From Segatella copri (GTDB lineage Bacteria > Bacteroidota > Bacteroidia > Bacteroidales > Bacteroidaceae): a stretch of 64,000 nt of DNA. Position 1 is the stretch's first letter. Every line of letters starts with the position of its first letter. A program made the position numbers and the translations under genes. Positions 1 to 8,732 of this stretch are shown one piece after another. The stretch is taken from positions 1,364,001-1,428,000 of the forward strand of contig NZ_CP042464.1 in assembly GCF_015074785.1 (NCBI RefSeq), in the 5' to 3' direction. The notes under the pieces are model-generated. The model did no database searches, was not told the origin of the DNA, and saw only the letters and a program-made list of their open reading frames with translations.

Positions 1-409
1 CGATGAACGAGCGGTTGGCGAAGTACTGCTGATGAGGAGAACGGTGAGCATCAATAGTGAATGGCACACGCTCCTGACCGATGGTAAACTGCAGTGTCTT
101 CCAAGGCTTGATGCGGGTATAAGCGTCGAGCATCTTGATCTTACCCTCATCACAGAGATCAATCTCAGCCTTATAACTAACCTCCTTTGTTACATTTCCT
201 GCTACATTGATACGGGCCGTACGCACCTCAAATCGTCCCTCCCCTTCTTCGGTTTGGTATTCATACTTAGAACGGATGGTTCCACCTATCTTCATTGTCT
301 TGACGAATTCAGGCACATCGTTTCCAAGAGAACTCTTTTCTGAGTTTTGGGCATTCATTCCCATCGACACCATAGACAGTGCTATCAACAGATACGTTTT
401 CTTCTTCAT
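1..409 (-). CDS. Phosphate-selective porin O/P-like protein, N-terminal part
   Basis: Reading the minus strand from the ATG at 407-409 gives an open frame to the window edge. It begins with a signal peptide (MKKKTYLLIALSMVSMGMNAQ) and continues into a beta-barrel type sequence containing RTARINVAGNVTKEVSYKAE and QFTIGQERVPFT. This resembles the start of the Porin_O_P (OprP/OprO-like) family, outer-membrane channels often linked to phosphate or polyphosphate uptake. Only about 136 residues are inside the window. Its promoter lies about 100 bases upstream, divergent from the LRR-ppk-ppx operon, so a phosphate-related role fits the context, but substrate specificity cannot be read from this fragment. 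Confidence 0.7.
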   Translation of the reverse strand, partial: MKKKTYLLIALSMVSMGMNAQNSEKSSLGNDVPEFVKTMKIGGTIRSKYEYQTEEGEGRFEVRTARINVAGNVTKEVSYKAEIDLCDEGKIKMLDAYTRIKPWKTLQFTIGQERVPFTIDAHRSPHQQYFANRSFI

Positions 410-513
410 TTTTACCTTATTATATATATACCTTAATTGATTGTTACCAACAAGAAAGCAATCCCGTTATGAATCGAAATCCTACAAGATGCCTTTCTAT
501 TTCTTTTCGGCTG

Positions 514-521
514 CAAAGATA
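514..521 (-). promoter_or_regulatory. -7 promoter element of the porin gene
   Basis: CAAAGATA on the plus strand reads TATCTTTG on the minus strand, a full match to the Bacteroidota -7 consensus TAnnTTTG. It would give a leader of roughly 100 nt before the porin ATG. The intergenic stretch 410-722 otherwise shows only AT-rich sequence. Confidence 0.6.
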
Positions 522-679
522 AGGATAAAATGTTTCTACCACAAAACATAAGTGTTACAAATGTGTTACATTGTCTGTTTATGAAGCGTGTAATATGATT
601 GTAACGCCCGTAATATCGTTGTAATATCATCGTCACAAACATGTAATCATCTTTTCGCTCTAGTTTAAAAATATCGCCG

Positions 680-687
680 TACCTTTG
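680..687 (+). promoter_or_regulatory. -7 promoter element of the LRR-ppk-ppx operon
   Basis: TACCTTTG, a full match to TAnnTTTG, sits 35 bases before the ATG at 723. No clean TTTG -33 element is seen upstream. Confidence 0.65.
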
Positions 688-722
688 CAACCGAAAAGAA
701 ATACAATTAACATATATGATTT

Positions 723-1499
723 ATGAAGGAAAACAAAAAAGCGATTTTGGATATTCTTAAGAAGAAATCCAAGAAAGACGGTAAGTTTGAAAACTTGGTT
801 CTCAACCTCGCCTTACAGAAGATTGACAGCGATAACTTTGAGTTTGACGGCGAGGCAGTCTATACCGCCGACAAGAAGCGCTTGGTTTACTACATGAACC
901 ATGATGCCAGTTTTACGATTCCTGAGGGAGTAGAGATTATCGGAGAGATGGCATTCCGTGGCAAGAAACAACTGTCTCATGTCATCATCCCTAGTACGGT
1001 GAAGGAGATAGAACATGATGCATTCTATGATTGTGATGAATTGGATAATATTTATATACCTGCCAGCGTGAAAGCTATCAAAGCATACGCTTTCGCTGAA
1101 TGCGACAAACTGAAGAAGATTACTTTCGCAGGGACTCCAGAAAAGTTGAGCCGTCATACTTTCGATGACTGCGACCTGTTGCACGACATCATCGTTCCTG
1201 CCGGCAGCAGCAAGTTCTTCCGTAAAGAGCTTCACTTCATCGACGGAGATACTGATTTCCTCGTATTGGAAGTACCAGGCAAAGATCCTAAAGAACCGTC
1301 TAAGAACAAGAAGGATGAGAAAGTTTCTGAAAAGAAAGCTAACGCAGAGAAGAAAGAAAAGACTTCTGAAAAGAAAGCTAACTTAGAGAAGAAGGAAAAG
1401 ACTTCTGAAAAGAAGACAGTAGAAGAAAATACAGAAAAGAAAGAAACTTCTGAAAAGAAGAATAACAAGGCCAAGAAAGAGTCTGCAAAAACAAAGTAA
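723..1499 (+). CDS. BspA-like leucine-rich repeat protein with Lys/Glu/Ser-rich tail
   Basis: This 258-residue protein has a globular part (about residues 50-165) made of LRR_5/BspA-type repeats with the typical pattern IPEGVEIIGEMAF, IPSTVKEIEHDAFYDCDEL, IPASVKAIKAYAFAECDKL. No signal peptide is visible, which is unusual because many BspA-like proteins are exported, so it is probably cytoplasmic. The last 65 residues are almost only Lys, Glu, Ser, Thr, Asn and Ala, arranged as imperfect tandem copies of KKEKTSEKKANxE, likely disordered or coiled-coil. The gene ends 21 bases before ppk1 and shares its promoter, so it is probably co-expressed with polyphosphate metabolism. The function is unknown; the tail resembles the acidic-serine-lysine tracts that carry polyphosphate in yeast, which is only an inference. 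Confidence 0.8.
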   Translation: MKENKKAILDILKKKSKKDGKFENLVLNLALQKIDSDNFEFDGEAVYTADKKRLVYYMNHDASFTIPEGVEIIGEMAFRGKKQLSHVIIPSTVKEIEHDAFYDCDELDNIYIPASVKAIKAYAFAECDKLKKITFAGTPEKLSRHTFDDCDLLHDIIVPAGSSKFFRKELHFIDGDTDFLVLEVPGKDPKEPSKNKKDEKVSEKKANAEKKEKTSEKKANLEKKEKTSEKKTVEENTEKKETSEKKNNKAKKESAKTK

Positions 1500-1520
1500 C
1501 TCAATAATTAGCAAATAGTT

Positions 1521-3545
1521 ATGACCAAAGAAGAATTACTCAAAAAAGCATACGTAGAACGCGATATCAGTTGGATGTACTTCAACCATCGCATTCTGCA
1601 GGAAGCAGAGAAAGAGTACGTACCATTGTTGGAACGTCTCTCTTTCCTCGGTATTTATTCCAATAACCTTGACGAGTTCTTTCGTGTCCGCGTGGCATCA
1701 CTCAACCGCATGCTCGACCAGAAGCTCGACAAGGATACCGAACAGCAAATTAAGAAATCACTTAAAACAATAAATAAACTCAATGAATCTTATTCGAAAG
1801 AATACACTGAGGCGGTGGATACGGTTTTCCGAGAGCTTGAAGTACACAAGGTTCGCCTGCTCACCGAAGACCAGCTCAACGACGAGCAGAAGGAGTTCCT
1901 TACACAGTTCTTCTACGACAAGCTCAATGGTTCTGTCAACCCTATCTGGCTCAACGAGATAGACGACCTCTCTACCCTGGAGGACAACCGCATCTACCTC
2001 GCCGTAGAAAAGGCTGAGGATGACAAGAAGAAGAAATATGCCGTAGTAAAGGTACCGGATAGAGTTTATGGACGCTGGGTAAAGGTGCCGGCAAGCGATG
2101 GCTTCGACAACATCATGTATCTGGACGATGTAATCAGATACTGTCTGCCACTGGTATTCCTCGGTTTCAAGAAGAGCACCTATCGTGCCTTCAGTTTCAA
2201 GTTTACCAAGGATGCCGAAATGGAGATGGACAATGATGCCGACTTCGGAACCATGGAGAAGATTGCACTGGGTGTAAACAGCCGTAAGAAGGGTGAAGCC
2301 GTGCGCGTAATCTACGACCAGGAGATGCCGAAGGAACTTCAGAAGAAGCTGCGTGAGCGATTGAACACCAAGGAGTTGGATGCTTCTCTGGCTGGCGGAA
2401 GATACCAGAACCACAAGGATCTGATGTCGTTCCCAGATTGCGGACACAAGGAACTGAAGTACGAGAAGTGGGCTCCTATCATGAAACCGGAATTCCTCTC
2501 AAACGAGAGCATCCTCGACCAGATTCGTGAGAAAGATCGCTTCATCCACGTACCCTACCATAGCTTCAACGGCTACATCCGTGTGCTCCGAGAGGCTGCT
2601 ACCAAGCCAGAGGTAAAGGCAATCAAGACCACCCTCTATCGTCTGGCAAAGGATTCAAAGGTAGTAAAGGCGCTCATCACCGCTGCCCGCAACGGCAAGA
2701 AGGTAACAGCCGTAGTAGAACTTCTGGCACGTTTCGACGAGGAGAGCAACATCAAGTGGAGCAAGCGCATGCAGGAAGAAGGCGTAAACGTAATCTTCGG
2801 TGTAGAAGGACTGAAGATTCACTCCAAACTGCTCTATATCGAATCAAAGAAGGGCAACATCGCCTGCGTGGGAACCGGAAACTTCCACGAGGGCAACGCC
2901 AAGATCTATACCGACTATCTGATGATGACCGCCCGTACTAAGCTGGTAAACGAGGTGGCTAAGGTATTCGATTTCATCGACCGCCCATTCTCACCATTCC
3001 GCTTCAACGAGCTCCTCGTATCTCCAAACTCCATGAAGAGCCGCATCCTGCGCATGCTCGACACCGAAATCAAGAATGCCAACGAGGGCAAGGAGGCTTG
3101 GGTGAAGATGAAGATCAATCACATCACCGATACCGATATGGTTAGCAAACTCTATCAGGCTTCAAAGGCTGGCGTGAAGATAGACATCGTGATCCGTGGC
3201 AACTGTTCGCTGGTGCCAGGCATCGCCAAGCTCAGCGACAACATCCGCTGCGTGGGCATCATCGACCGCTATCTGGAGCACAGCCGCATCCTCATCTTTG
3301 CCAACGGAGGCAAGCCAAGATACTTCATCGGTTCTGCCGACTGGATGCCTAGAAACCTCATCAACCGCATCGAGGTACTCACCCCGGTATATGACGAGGA
3401 TATGCAGGCAGACCTGCTCCGCACCATCTCCTATGGTATGAGAGATACGATGAACGGCCGAGTGGTAGATGGCAAGGGCGGCAAGGAATTTGTGGAAGGC
3501 GAACCATTCCGCAGTCAGGAAGAACTTTATAAAGCATATAAATAA
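1521..3545 (+). CDS. ppk1: Polyphosphate kinase 1
   Basis: PPK1 transfers the gamma-phosphate of ATP reversibly onto inorganic polyphosphate. The protein is 674 residues, close to the usual family length (about 690). The N-terminal domain begins RDISWMYFNHRIL with the family signature SNNLDEFFRVR. The two phospholipase-D-like C-terminal domains carry the expected histidines: H434 in LKIHSKLLYIE (the autophosphorylated residue; E. coli H435) and H587 in YLEHSRILIF (E. coli H592). It lies between the LRR gene (21 bases upstream) and ppx, whose ATG overlaps the ppk1 stop codon by one base (TAATG), so synthesis and degradation of polyphosphate are translationally coupled. Confidence 0.97.
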   Translation: MTKEELLKKAYVERDISWMYFNHRILQEAEKEYVPLLERLSFLGIYSNNLDEFFRVRVASLNRMLDQKLDKDTEQQIKKSLKTINKLNESYSKEYTEAVDTVFRELEVHKVRLLTEDQLNDEQKEFLTQFFYDKLNGSVNPIWLNEIDDLSTLEDNRIYLAVEKAEDDKKKKYAVVKVPDRVYGRWVKVPASDGFDNIMYLDDVIRYCLPLVFLGFKKSTYRAFSFKFTKDAEMEMDNDADFGTMEKIALGVNSRKKGEAVRVIYDQEMPKELQKKLRERLNTKELDASLAGGRYQNHKDLMSFPDCGHKELKYEKWAPIMKPEFLSNESILDQIREKDRFIHVPYHSFNGYIRVLREAATKPEVKAIKTTLYRLAKDSKVVKALITAARNGKKVTAVVELLARFDEESNIKWSKRMQEEGVNVIFGVEGLKIHSKLLYIESKKGNIACVGTGNFHEGNAKIYTDYLMMTARTKLVNEVAKVFDFIDRPFSPFRFNELLVSPNSMKSRILRMLDTEIKNANEGKEAWVKMKINHITDTDMVSKLYQASKAGVKIDIVIRGNCSLVPGIAKLSDNIRCVGIIDRYLEHSRILIFANGGKPRYFIGSADWMPRNLINRIEVLTPVYDEDMQADLLRTISYGMRDTMNGRVVDGKGGKEFVEGEPFRSQEELYKAYK

Positions 3546-4450
3546 TGATGAATTTAGCATCCATTGATATCGGCTCCAACGGAGCCCGACTCCTCATCAA
3601 GCGCTTCGATCCCGAGGCAATCCGAGAGGAAGACCGCATCAAGAAACTCATGTTCATCCGCATCCCATTGCGATTGGGCAAGGATGTTTTCACCCTGGGA
3701 AAGGTTTCCAAGGAGCGTGAGAAGATGATGCTCCACATGATGAAGGGCTTCAAGCAATTCATGAAACTCAATGACGTAGAGGCATTTCGTGCCTGTGCCA
3801 CTTCAGCCATGCGCGATGCCGAGAACGGCAAGAAGGTGCTCAAGAAGATAGAGAAGCAAACCGGCATCAAGCTCGAAATCATCAAGGGTCAGGAGGAGGC
3901 ACAGCTCCTCTACAATAACCTGGTAGAGAAAACAGACTCCAACGAGGGCAGCTTTGCCTACATCGATGTGGGCGGTGGTTCCACAGAGGTGAGCATCATC
4001 CACGACGGTGTGCTCGCCGAGAGCTATTCCTACAACATGGGTACCCTGAGAATGCTGAGCGGCAAGGTGACTGCCGATACCGAAAAGCTCTTCAAGGAGA
4101 ACCTGACGAGATATGCCGAGCAATACGGCGACATCAAGATTATCGGTTCGGGTGGCAACATCAACAAGTTGAACAAGTTGGCACGCCACAGCAAGCAGGA
4201 CGCCAAGAACCTGACGCTTGCCGAGCTGAAGCGCCTCTACTCGATGATGCAGCCCCTGAGCATCGAGGAGCGCGAGATTTCCTTCTCTCTGAAGGAAGAC
4301 CGTGCCGATGTCATCATTCCTGCCGCCGAGATCTTCCTCAAGGCATGCGAATACCTGAAGTGTGAAAGCATCATGGTGCCCAACATCTCGCTCGCCGACT
4401 CCATCGTGGATGGACTCTATGAGAAGATGATGGCAAAAACAGAGGAATAA
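3545..4450 (+). CDS. ppx: Exopolyphosphatase / pppGpp phosphohydrolase family
   Basis: Ppx/GppA family enzymes remove terminal phosphates from polyphosphate or the 5' phosphate of pppGpp. The 301-residue protein has the ASKHA phosphate-binding motifs: IDIGSNGARLLI at residues 8-19, the second phosphate loop YIDVGGGSTEVS around 138-149, and GSGGNINKL near 200. It is the short, single-unit form lacking the C-terminal HD-like domain of E. coli Ppx (513 residues). Two in-frame start codons (ATGATG) overlap the ppk1 stop. Which of polyphosphate and pppGpp is the real substrate cannot be decided from sequence, although the ppk1 operon favours polyphosphate. Confidence 0.92.
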   Translation: MMNLASIDIGSNGARLLIKRFDPEAIREEDRIKKLMFIRIPLRLGKDVFTLGKVSKEREKMMLHMMKGFKQFMKLNDVEAFRACATSAMRDAENGKKVLKKIEKQTGIKLEIIKGQEEAQLLYNNLVEKTDSNEGSFAYIDVGGGSTEVSIIHDGVLAESYSYNMGTLRMLSGKVTADTEKLFKENLTRYAEQYGDIKIIGSGGNINKLNKLARHSKQDAKNLTLAELKRLYSMMQPLSIEEREISFSLKEDRADVIIPAAEIFLKACEYLKCESIMVPNISLADSIVDGLYEKMMAKTEE

Positions 4451-4502
4451 ACCACTTCATCCACAAATAAAATAAAAGATATGTCTATATCTCAAGTTTT
4501 TA

Positions 4503-4543
4503 TGCTATCTTTGCACAGAAATGTGCGAAGGTAGCATTTTTTT
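4503..4543 (+). terminator. Rho-independent terminator of the LRR-ppk-ppx operon
   Basis: The arms TGCTATCTTTGCACA (4503-4517) and TGTGCGAAGGTAGCA (4522-4536) form a 15-bp stem with two G-U pairs and a GAAA loop, followed directly by seven T. It lies 53 bases after the ppx stop. The left arm also contains a TATCTTTG promoter element (4506-4513). Confidence 0.8.
4506..4513 (+). promoter_or_regulatory. Possible -7 element of the ECF sigma operon, inside the terminator stem
   Basis: TATCTTTG matches the Bacteroidota -7 consensus and lies 76 bases before the sigma-factor ATG. It is embedded in the left arm of the terminator hairpin, so the same bases could serve as terminator for the upstream operon and promoter for the downstream one. 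Confidence 0.5.
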
Positions 4544-4588
4544 GTTTACCTTCCGCCTCTTCTTGCGTCATACACATAAAAGAAACAA

Positions 4589-5095
4589 ATGGAAGAAACA
4601 GAATTTGAACATATCGCTCAGGAAATGCGCCCCAGGTTGACGGCACATTGTCAACGCTATCTCTCGGCAGGAACCCTTGCCGAAGAAGCTGATGACATCG
4701 TGCAGGAAACCCTGGTGAAGCTCTGGAAGATGCGCGAAAGGCTCTCTGAATACCAGAGCATCGAGGCCCTAGGTATGACGATAGCCAGGAATCTCTGCAT
4801 CGACCATCTGAGACGCAACAAAGCCCAGACGGCATCGCTGGAACAGATGAAGCATCCTGCAGAAATCTGTACGGCAACCGAGCGTACCGACCAGACCATC
4901 ATCGGCGAAGATACGCAAAGGCGACTCAACAGGGCGATGGACAGGCTTCCAGATACGCAGAGAAGAATGCTGCTATTGAGAAGCGAGGGAAAGAGCCTCG
5001 ATGAGATTGCCGAAATCTGCGGAGCCAACAAAACGAGCACCAAGACGATGATTTCTGCAGCAAGAAGATCATTGCTGAAAATGATGAAATCATAA
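4589..5095 (+). CDS. ECF-type RNA polymerase sigma factor
   Basis: A 168-residue sigma-70 family protein without regions 1 and 3. Region 2 contains EEADDIVQETLVKLWKM and AIARNLCIDHLRRNK-like sequence (here TIARNLCIDHLRRNKA), and region 4 contains LPDTQRRMLLLRSEGKSLDEIAEICG with a helix-turn-helix. It directs RNA polymerase to a small alternative regulon. The next gene, which starts 58 bases later, has one membrane helix and is the likely anti-sigma partner. The start ATG is the first after the promoter at 4506. Confidence 0.93.
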   Translation: MEETEFEHIAQEMRPRLTAHCQRYLSAGTLAEEADDIVQETLVKLWKMRERLSEYQSIEALGMTIARNLCIDHLRRNKAQTASLEQMKHPAEICTATERTDQTIIGEDTQRRLNRAMDRLPDTQRRMLLLRSEGKSLDEIAEICGANKTSTKTMISAARRSLLKMMKS

Positions 5096-5153
5096 AAGGC
5101 TGGTGCTCAAATTGAGCTCTTTCAAATTGAATTCTAAAAAAGGAACTCTAAAA

Positions 5154-6068
5154 ATGAAAGAAATGAAGAAACTAGAAGATATAACCTATCGCCATGAGCT
5201 GATAGAGCGCTACCTCGATGCTGATACCAGCGTGGAGGAAGAACAGGCTTTGGCTGAATTCTATCGCCATTGCGAAGATAAGGATTTAACGGATGAGGAT
5301 CTCGACATCAGAAACCTGATGCTGGGAATGGAGAACTATACTCCGAATTTCCATCAAACAGAAATGGAAATGATGGAAGAACTGGACGGAAAAGAAGAGA
5401 TGAAAGAACTGGATAGAAAAGAAGAAGCTGATGGACAGCCGCAAATGAAAGAGATGTCCCTTGCAGCTTCAAAGAACCACGAAACAAGATGGGTACGCCT
5501 CTCTGCGATACTTCTTGCTACAGCAATGCTGGCAGGACTCATCTTCCTGCTCTTCCCTATCAAGGATTATTTCTCATCCTCTTCCGAACAACAACCTGGC
5601 CTTGCCAACCTGGTTCCTACAGAGCAGGTGGTTCGCTCGCAGCCATCTTCCGAGGATGAAGACGGGAACCTGAATGCGTACGAAAAGATGGAACGTGCCG
5701 ACTCCCTCTTCCTGGCAGCAACCCAGGATATCGTGCCCCCGCAGGAAATGAAGTCAAGCAAGATGGTACTTGCAAAAAGAAAGAATATCGCAGAAAGAAG
5801 CGAGAAACATGCAGGGAAGACTGCAGAAAATACAGAAGAGACCTCTTCTGAAACAGAAAGAAGCATTCATGAAGATTTCAATCAGATTTATGAAGTAGCC
5901 TCTGCCGCGCTGCCTTCTGCCGAGCAGCTGACCATCAACCGCCAAGGCGATAACATCGTTATCTCAACCCTGGACAACGACGGCAATATGCAGCATTACA
6001 CCATCAATATCACAGAAACGCAAGATGGTAGTTATCAGATACTTCCATTGGCACAGTTAAACAAATGA
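5154..6068 (+). CDS. Single-pass membrane protein, likely anti-sigma factor
   Basis: 304 residues from the ATG at 5154; an upstream in-frame GTG at 5103 is a weaker start. The N-terminal cytoplasmic part begins with a short helical segment (residues about 10-45, HELIERYLDADTSVEEEQAL) of the kind found in Bacteroidota anti-sigma proteins. One transmembrane helix follows (WVRLSAILLATAMLAGLIFL, around residues 113-132). The remaining 170 residues are probably periplasmic, rich in Glu, Ser and Thr, and end in a compact segment (about 240-304: SAALPSAEQLTINRQGDNIV onward). No zinc-binding anti-sigma motif is seen. The assignment rests on position behind the ECF gene plus topology, so it is an inference. 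Confidence 0.65.
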   Translation: MKEMKKLEDITYRHELIERYLDADTSVEEEQALAEFYRHCEDKDLTDEDLDIRNLMLGMENYTPNFHQTEMEMMEELDGKEEMKELDRKEEADGQPQMKEMSLAASKNHETRWVRLSAILLATAMLAGLIFLLFPIKDYFSSSSEQQPGLANLVPTEQVVRSQPSSEDEDGNLNAYEKMERADSLFLAATQDIVPPQEMKSSKMVLAKRKNIAERSEKHAGKTAENTEETSSETERSIHEDFNQIYEVASAALPSAEQLTINRQGDNIVISTLDNDGNMQHYTINITETQDGSYQILPLAQLNK

Positions 6069-6106
6069 TAAAACATTTCACGCTGAATTATAAACATTTC
6101 ACGCTT

Positions 6107-6529
6107 ATGAAAAAGTATATTTTCACCATTGCATTTGCCCTGCTGGGCATAACCAGCAGTATGGCATCCAAGGCAGATACCCTGCGTATCTACAGCATCG
6201 ACGGCGAGCGCATTCCAAACTTCACCGGCAAGGAACTCATCGGTAAAACCATCAAGAATTACCAAGTAAACACCAACGTCCTGCCGGCACCCAAAAGAGA
6301 TGTGATAGAGATTCATATCATCACCACTACCACACCTCCTGCCCCCAAGCCAGCCCCTCACTATCTGATCAAGGGCAGAGAGCAGGAACTAACTAAAGAG
6401 GAATTCTACAAGATTTCTCCCAGCAAAATCAAAGCCATCGAGGTCTTGAAAGAGGGCACCAAAGCCATTCAGGAAAGAGGTCTGAAAGAGGATGGCAGAA
6501 GCTACATCATCGTTACTCTGGAGAAATAA
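6107..6529 (+). CDS. Small exported protein of unknown function
   Basis: 140 residues from the ATG at 6107, chosen because it gives a clean signal peptide (MKKYIFTIAFALLGITSSMA); the earlier ATG at 6065 would add 14 residues in front of it. The mature protein is about 120 residues. Its end (SPSKIKAIEVLKEGTKAIQE) resembles the short plug-like segment at the end of some Bacteroidota TonB-linked and BlaR/M56-linked proteins, but I do not recognise the family firmly. It follows the anti-sigma-like gene by 38 bases and is probably in the same operon, so it may be the extracytoplasmic member of that sigma system. Its end overlaps the convergent response-regulator gene by 17 bases. Confidence 0.65.
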   Translation: MKKYIFTIAFALLGITSSMASKADTLRIYSIDGERIPNFTGKELIGKTIKNYQVNTNVLPAPKRDVIEIHIITTTTPPAPKPAPHYLIKGREQELTKEEFYKISPSKIKAIEVLKEGTKAIQERGLKEDGRSYIIVTLEK

Positions 6530-7199
6530 CAGATAAGACGTATCCCTTTTTCTTCAGCGACTCAATCTTAACGGTCGCATCATGCTGAAGAGCATGGCGA
6601 AGATACGTCATCTGCACATTCACAGCCAGGGAGTTGGCATAGCTCACGGTACCCCACACCGCCTCCTGTATCATCTCCTTGCTTACTACATTGCCGATAT
6701 TCTTCGCCAGCAGACGGAGGATGTCGGCTTGTCGGCTGGTAATGAGCACACGAGAGGAACGGGTACGAAGCTCATTGTTGTTATAGCAGAAGGTGGTTTC
6801 TCCGAAATGATACACCTCCTCTTCTATCGTCTCACTCTCATTCATGGAGAACCGCTCCTCTATTCTTGCCAGCAACTCTTCCGGATAGAAGGGTTTGGCA
6901 AGATAATCGTTTGCCTTCAGGGAGAAACCTTTCAGTCGATCGTTCTTCTCCGTACGGTCGGTGAGAAAGAAGATAAGTACCTTCGGGTCGATGGCTCTGA
7001 TGCGCTCAGCCACCTCATAGCCATCCATCTCCGGCATATTGATGTCGAGCAATACCAGGTCGGGCTTCACTTCCGGGAACTGCTCCCATGCCTTCTTGCC
7101 ATTGCCGGCATAAGTCACGTCGTAGCCATGCTGCTGCAGGAAACTCTTCAGCAACATGGAATACTTCAAGTCATCGTCTGCAAATAATATCTTGATCAT
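6513..7199 (-). CDS. OmpR-family response regulator
   Basis: 228 residues. The receiver domain (1-120) has the acidic pocket DDD at 8-10, the phospho-acceptor D52 in LVLLDINMPEMDG, and the conserved Lys of YLAKPFYP near 102. The C-terminal winged-helix DNA-binding domain (about 130-226) contains LLAKNIGNVVSKEMIQEAVWG and SLAVNVQMTYLRHAL. It lies 34 bases after the histidine kinase gene and forms a two-component system with it. The divergent TonB-dependent receptor at 8816 has a direct-repeat site upstream of its promoter (8733-8749), making that receptor the probable target. RprY-like regulators of Bacteroides have the same layout. Confidence 0.93.
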   Translation of the reverse strand: MIKILFADDDLKYSMLLKSFLQQHGYDVTYAGNGKKAWEQFPEVKPDLVLLDINMPEMDGYEVAERIRAIDPKVLIFFLTDRTEKNDRLKGFSLKANDYLAKPFYPEELLARIEERFSMNESETIEEEVYHFGETTFCYNNNELRTRSSRVLITSRQADILRLLAKNIGNVVSKEMIQEAVWGTVSYANSLAVNVQMTYLRHALQHDATVKIESLKKKGYVLSVISPE

Positions 7200-7233
7200 T
7201 TTTTCTGTTGTTTATAGCGTTAAACCGGATGCA

Positions 7234-8652
7234 TCAGGAGTGCTGCGGGATGATGATCGAAATCCTGGTTCCCTTGCCCACTTCGCTCTGCATCATTTTT
7301 CTGCCCCCATGGGCCTTCACAATCATATCCACAAAACTCAAACCCAAGCCGATGCCTGGCTGCATCATATCCGGGTAAGCATTGCTGCGATAGAACTTCG
7401 TCCAGACTCTCTGCTGCTCGTCGGGCGAAATTCCGATACCATTATCTGATACAGAAATCATGACTTCCTCCTTCTCGGTATCTCGGCAGGCAACATGGAT
7501 ATTGACAATGTCGCCGGAATACTTCACCGAGTTCTCCATCAGATTGCTGACCACATTCAGAAGCTGGTCTCTATCTCCCATCATCCTATCGGAAGTGCGC
7601 TGGTAATCGAACGAAACATTCACCTCCTTCTGCTTATTCTTTCGATAAACTGCCACCAGATTCTGCAAGGCGGCATGGATATCGAAAGAAGTTATCTGGA
7701 GCGGGATATGTTCCTCTGCCCTGATTACTTCCCGGAGTTTGGCGAGATAGGCGGTCAGGTTATCGCTCTCCTCTCTTACGGTCTCCATGATGAGGGCATT
7801 CTCATCCTTCTCATCTGTCTTTTGAGCAGAGAATACGGATACACACATCTTCAGCGTCTGCACGGGGCGCTTCAACTCGTGAATCATCGTATGCACGAAG
7901 TCGCTTCGCATCTTATCCACCTTCTTCTGCAGGAGCATCACCTTGATGAGATAAGCTATGCTCAGGAGAAGCATGATGGTAACCAGCAGACTTCCTATCA
8001 TCTGCCACATCATTCCCTTCAGGATGGGCAGCATCGGCACCTGCATCCTCATCTGCATCGACTGATACTGGATAGGATTGAAAGGCACTTCTAACAGCAT
8101 TTCGTGATGAAACAAGGTAGGAGGCTCTACGATTCTTGTCTGCCACAGACGATGCTTTCCCGTCTTCATCTCTGCCCCGATGAAATCATTGCCCAGTTTC
8201 CTACTGATGAAACGGTCAAAATGCGCCTTGTCAAAGCGGGTAAGCTGGTAAGTGATGTAAGTACTCAGGCAATCAAAAGAATTGTTGGAATCCGTCTCAC
8301 GCAAATCGAAAGTATCTCTCTTCTCCATCACGTTGCCGAATCCCGGCTTGCTATACACCACTCCACCAATGATTGTATCCGTATCCAGCGGAGAGCAAAT
8401 CGTAGTACAGGGACGCTTGAAGTCTGAAAAATATGCCGTGACGACATAACCGATATGTGATTTTTCTTTTACCTCTGCTCCGATATTTGTCAGATAAGTG
8501 ACTATTGCCTGTTCCGCCTTTTCGGCGTTTTTCTTCCCCATCTCTCCCATCGAATAGGTCACGCTATTGTAGAGCCAATAGGTCTGCAAGCCTATCAGCA
8601 GGAAAGAGGAAAGGATGGCGAGCAGCCAGACTTGTTTGATTCTTCTATTCAT
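7234..8652 (-). CDS. Membrane sensor histidine kinase
   Basis: 472 residues from the ATG at 8652. The kinase has an N-terminal transmembrane helix (VWLLAILSSFLLIGLQTYWL, about residues 8-27), a periplasmic sensor region of about 200 residues with no recognised domain, a second helix (MIGSLLVTIMLLLSIAYLI, about 220), then the dimerisation/phosphotransfer box HTMIHELKRPVQTLK and an HATPase domain with N box LLNVVSNLMENSVKYS, G1 box ISVSDNGIGIS and G2 box GIGLGLSFV. An in-frame start at 8694 is rejected because the -7 promoter element (8675-8682) lies downstream of it. It phosphorylates the adjacent response regulator; the signal is unknown. Confidence 0.93.
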   Translation of the reverse strand: MNRRIKQVWLLAILSSFLLIGLQTYWLYNSVTYSMGEMGKKNAEKAEQAIVTYLTNIGAEVKEKSHIGYVVTAYFSDFKRPCTTICSPLDTDTIIGGVVYSKPGFGNVMEKRDTFDLRETDSNNSFDCLSTYITYQLTRFDKAHFDRFISRKLGNDFIGAEMKTGKHRLWQTRIVEPPTLFHHEMLLEVPFNPIQYQSMQMRMQVPMLPILKGMMWQMIGSLLVTIMLLLSIAYLIKVMLLQKKVDKMRSDFVHTMIHELKRPVQTLKMCVSVFSAQKTDEKDENALIMETVREESDNLTAYLAKLREVIRAEEHIPLQITSFDIHAALQNLVAVYRKNKQKEVNVSFDYQRTSDRMMGDRDQLLNVVSNLMENSVKYSGDIVNIHVACRDTEKEEVMISVSDNGIGISPDEQQRVWTKFYRSNAYPDMMQPGIGLGLSFVDMIVKAHGGRKMMQSEVGKGTRISIIIPQHS

Positions 8653-8674
8653 ATCATTTTTTCTTTTTTCGATG

Positions 8675-8682
8675 CAAAGGTA
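8675..8682 (-). promoter_or_regulatory. -7 promoter element of the histidine kinase-response regulator operon
   Basis: CAAAGGTA reads TACCTTTG on the minus strand. It is 22 bases before the ATG at 8652 and decides the start codon, since the longer frame would begin upstream of the promoter. Confidence 0.65.
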
Positions 8683-8732
8683 CAAAGATTTCACTATATA
8701 TAATTAAGGTGAAGCAAGATTATTTTGCCAGC

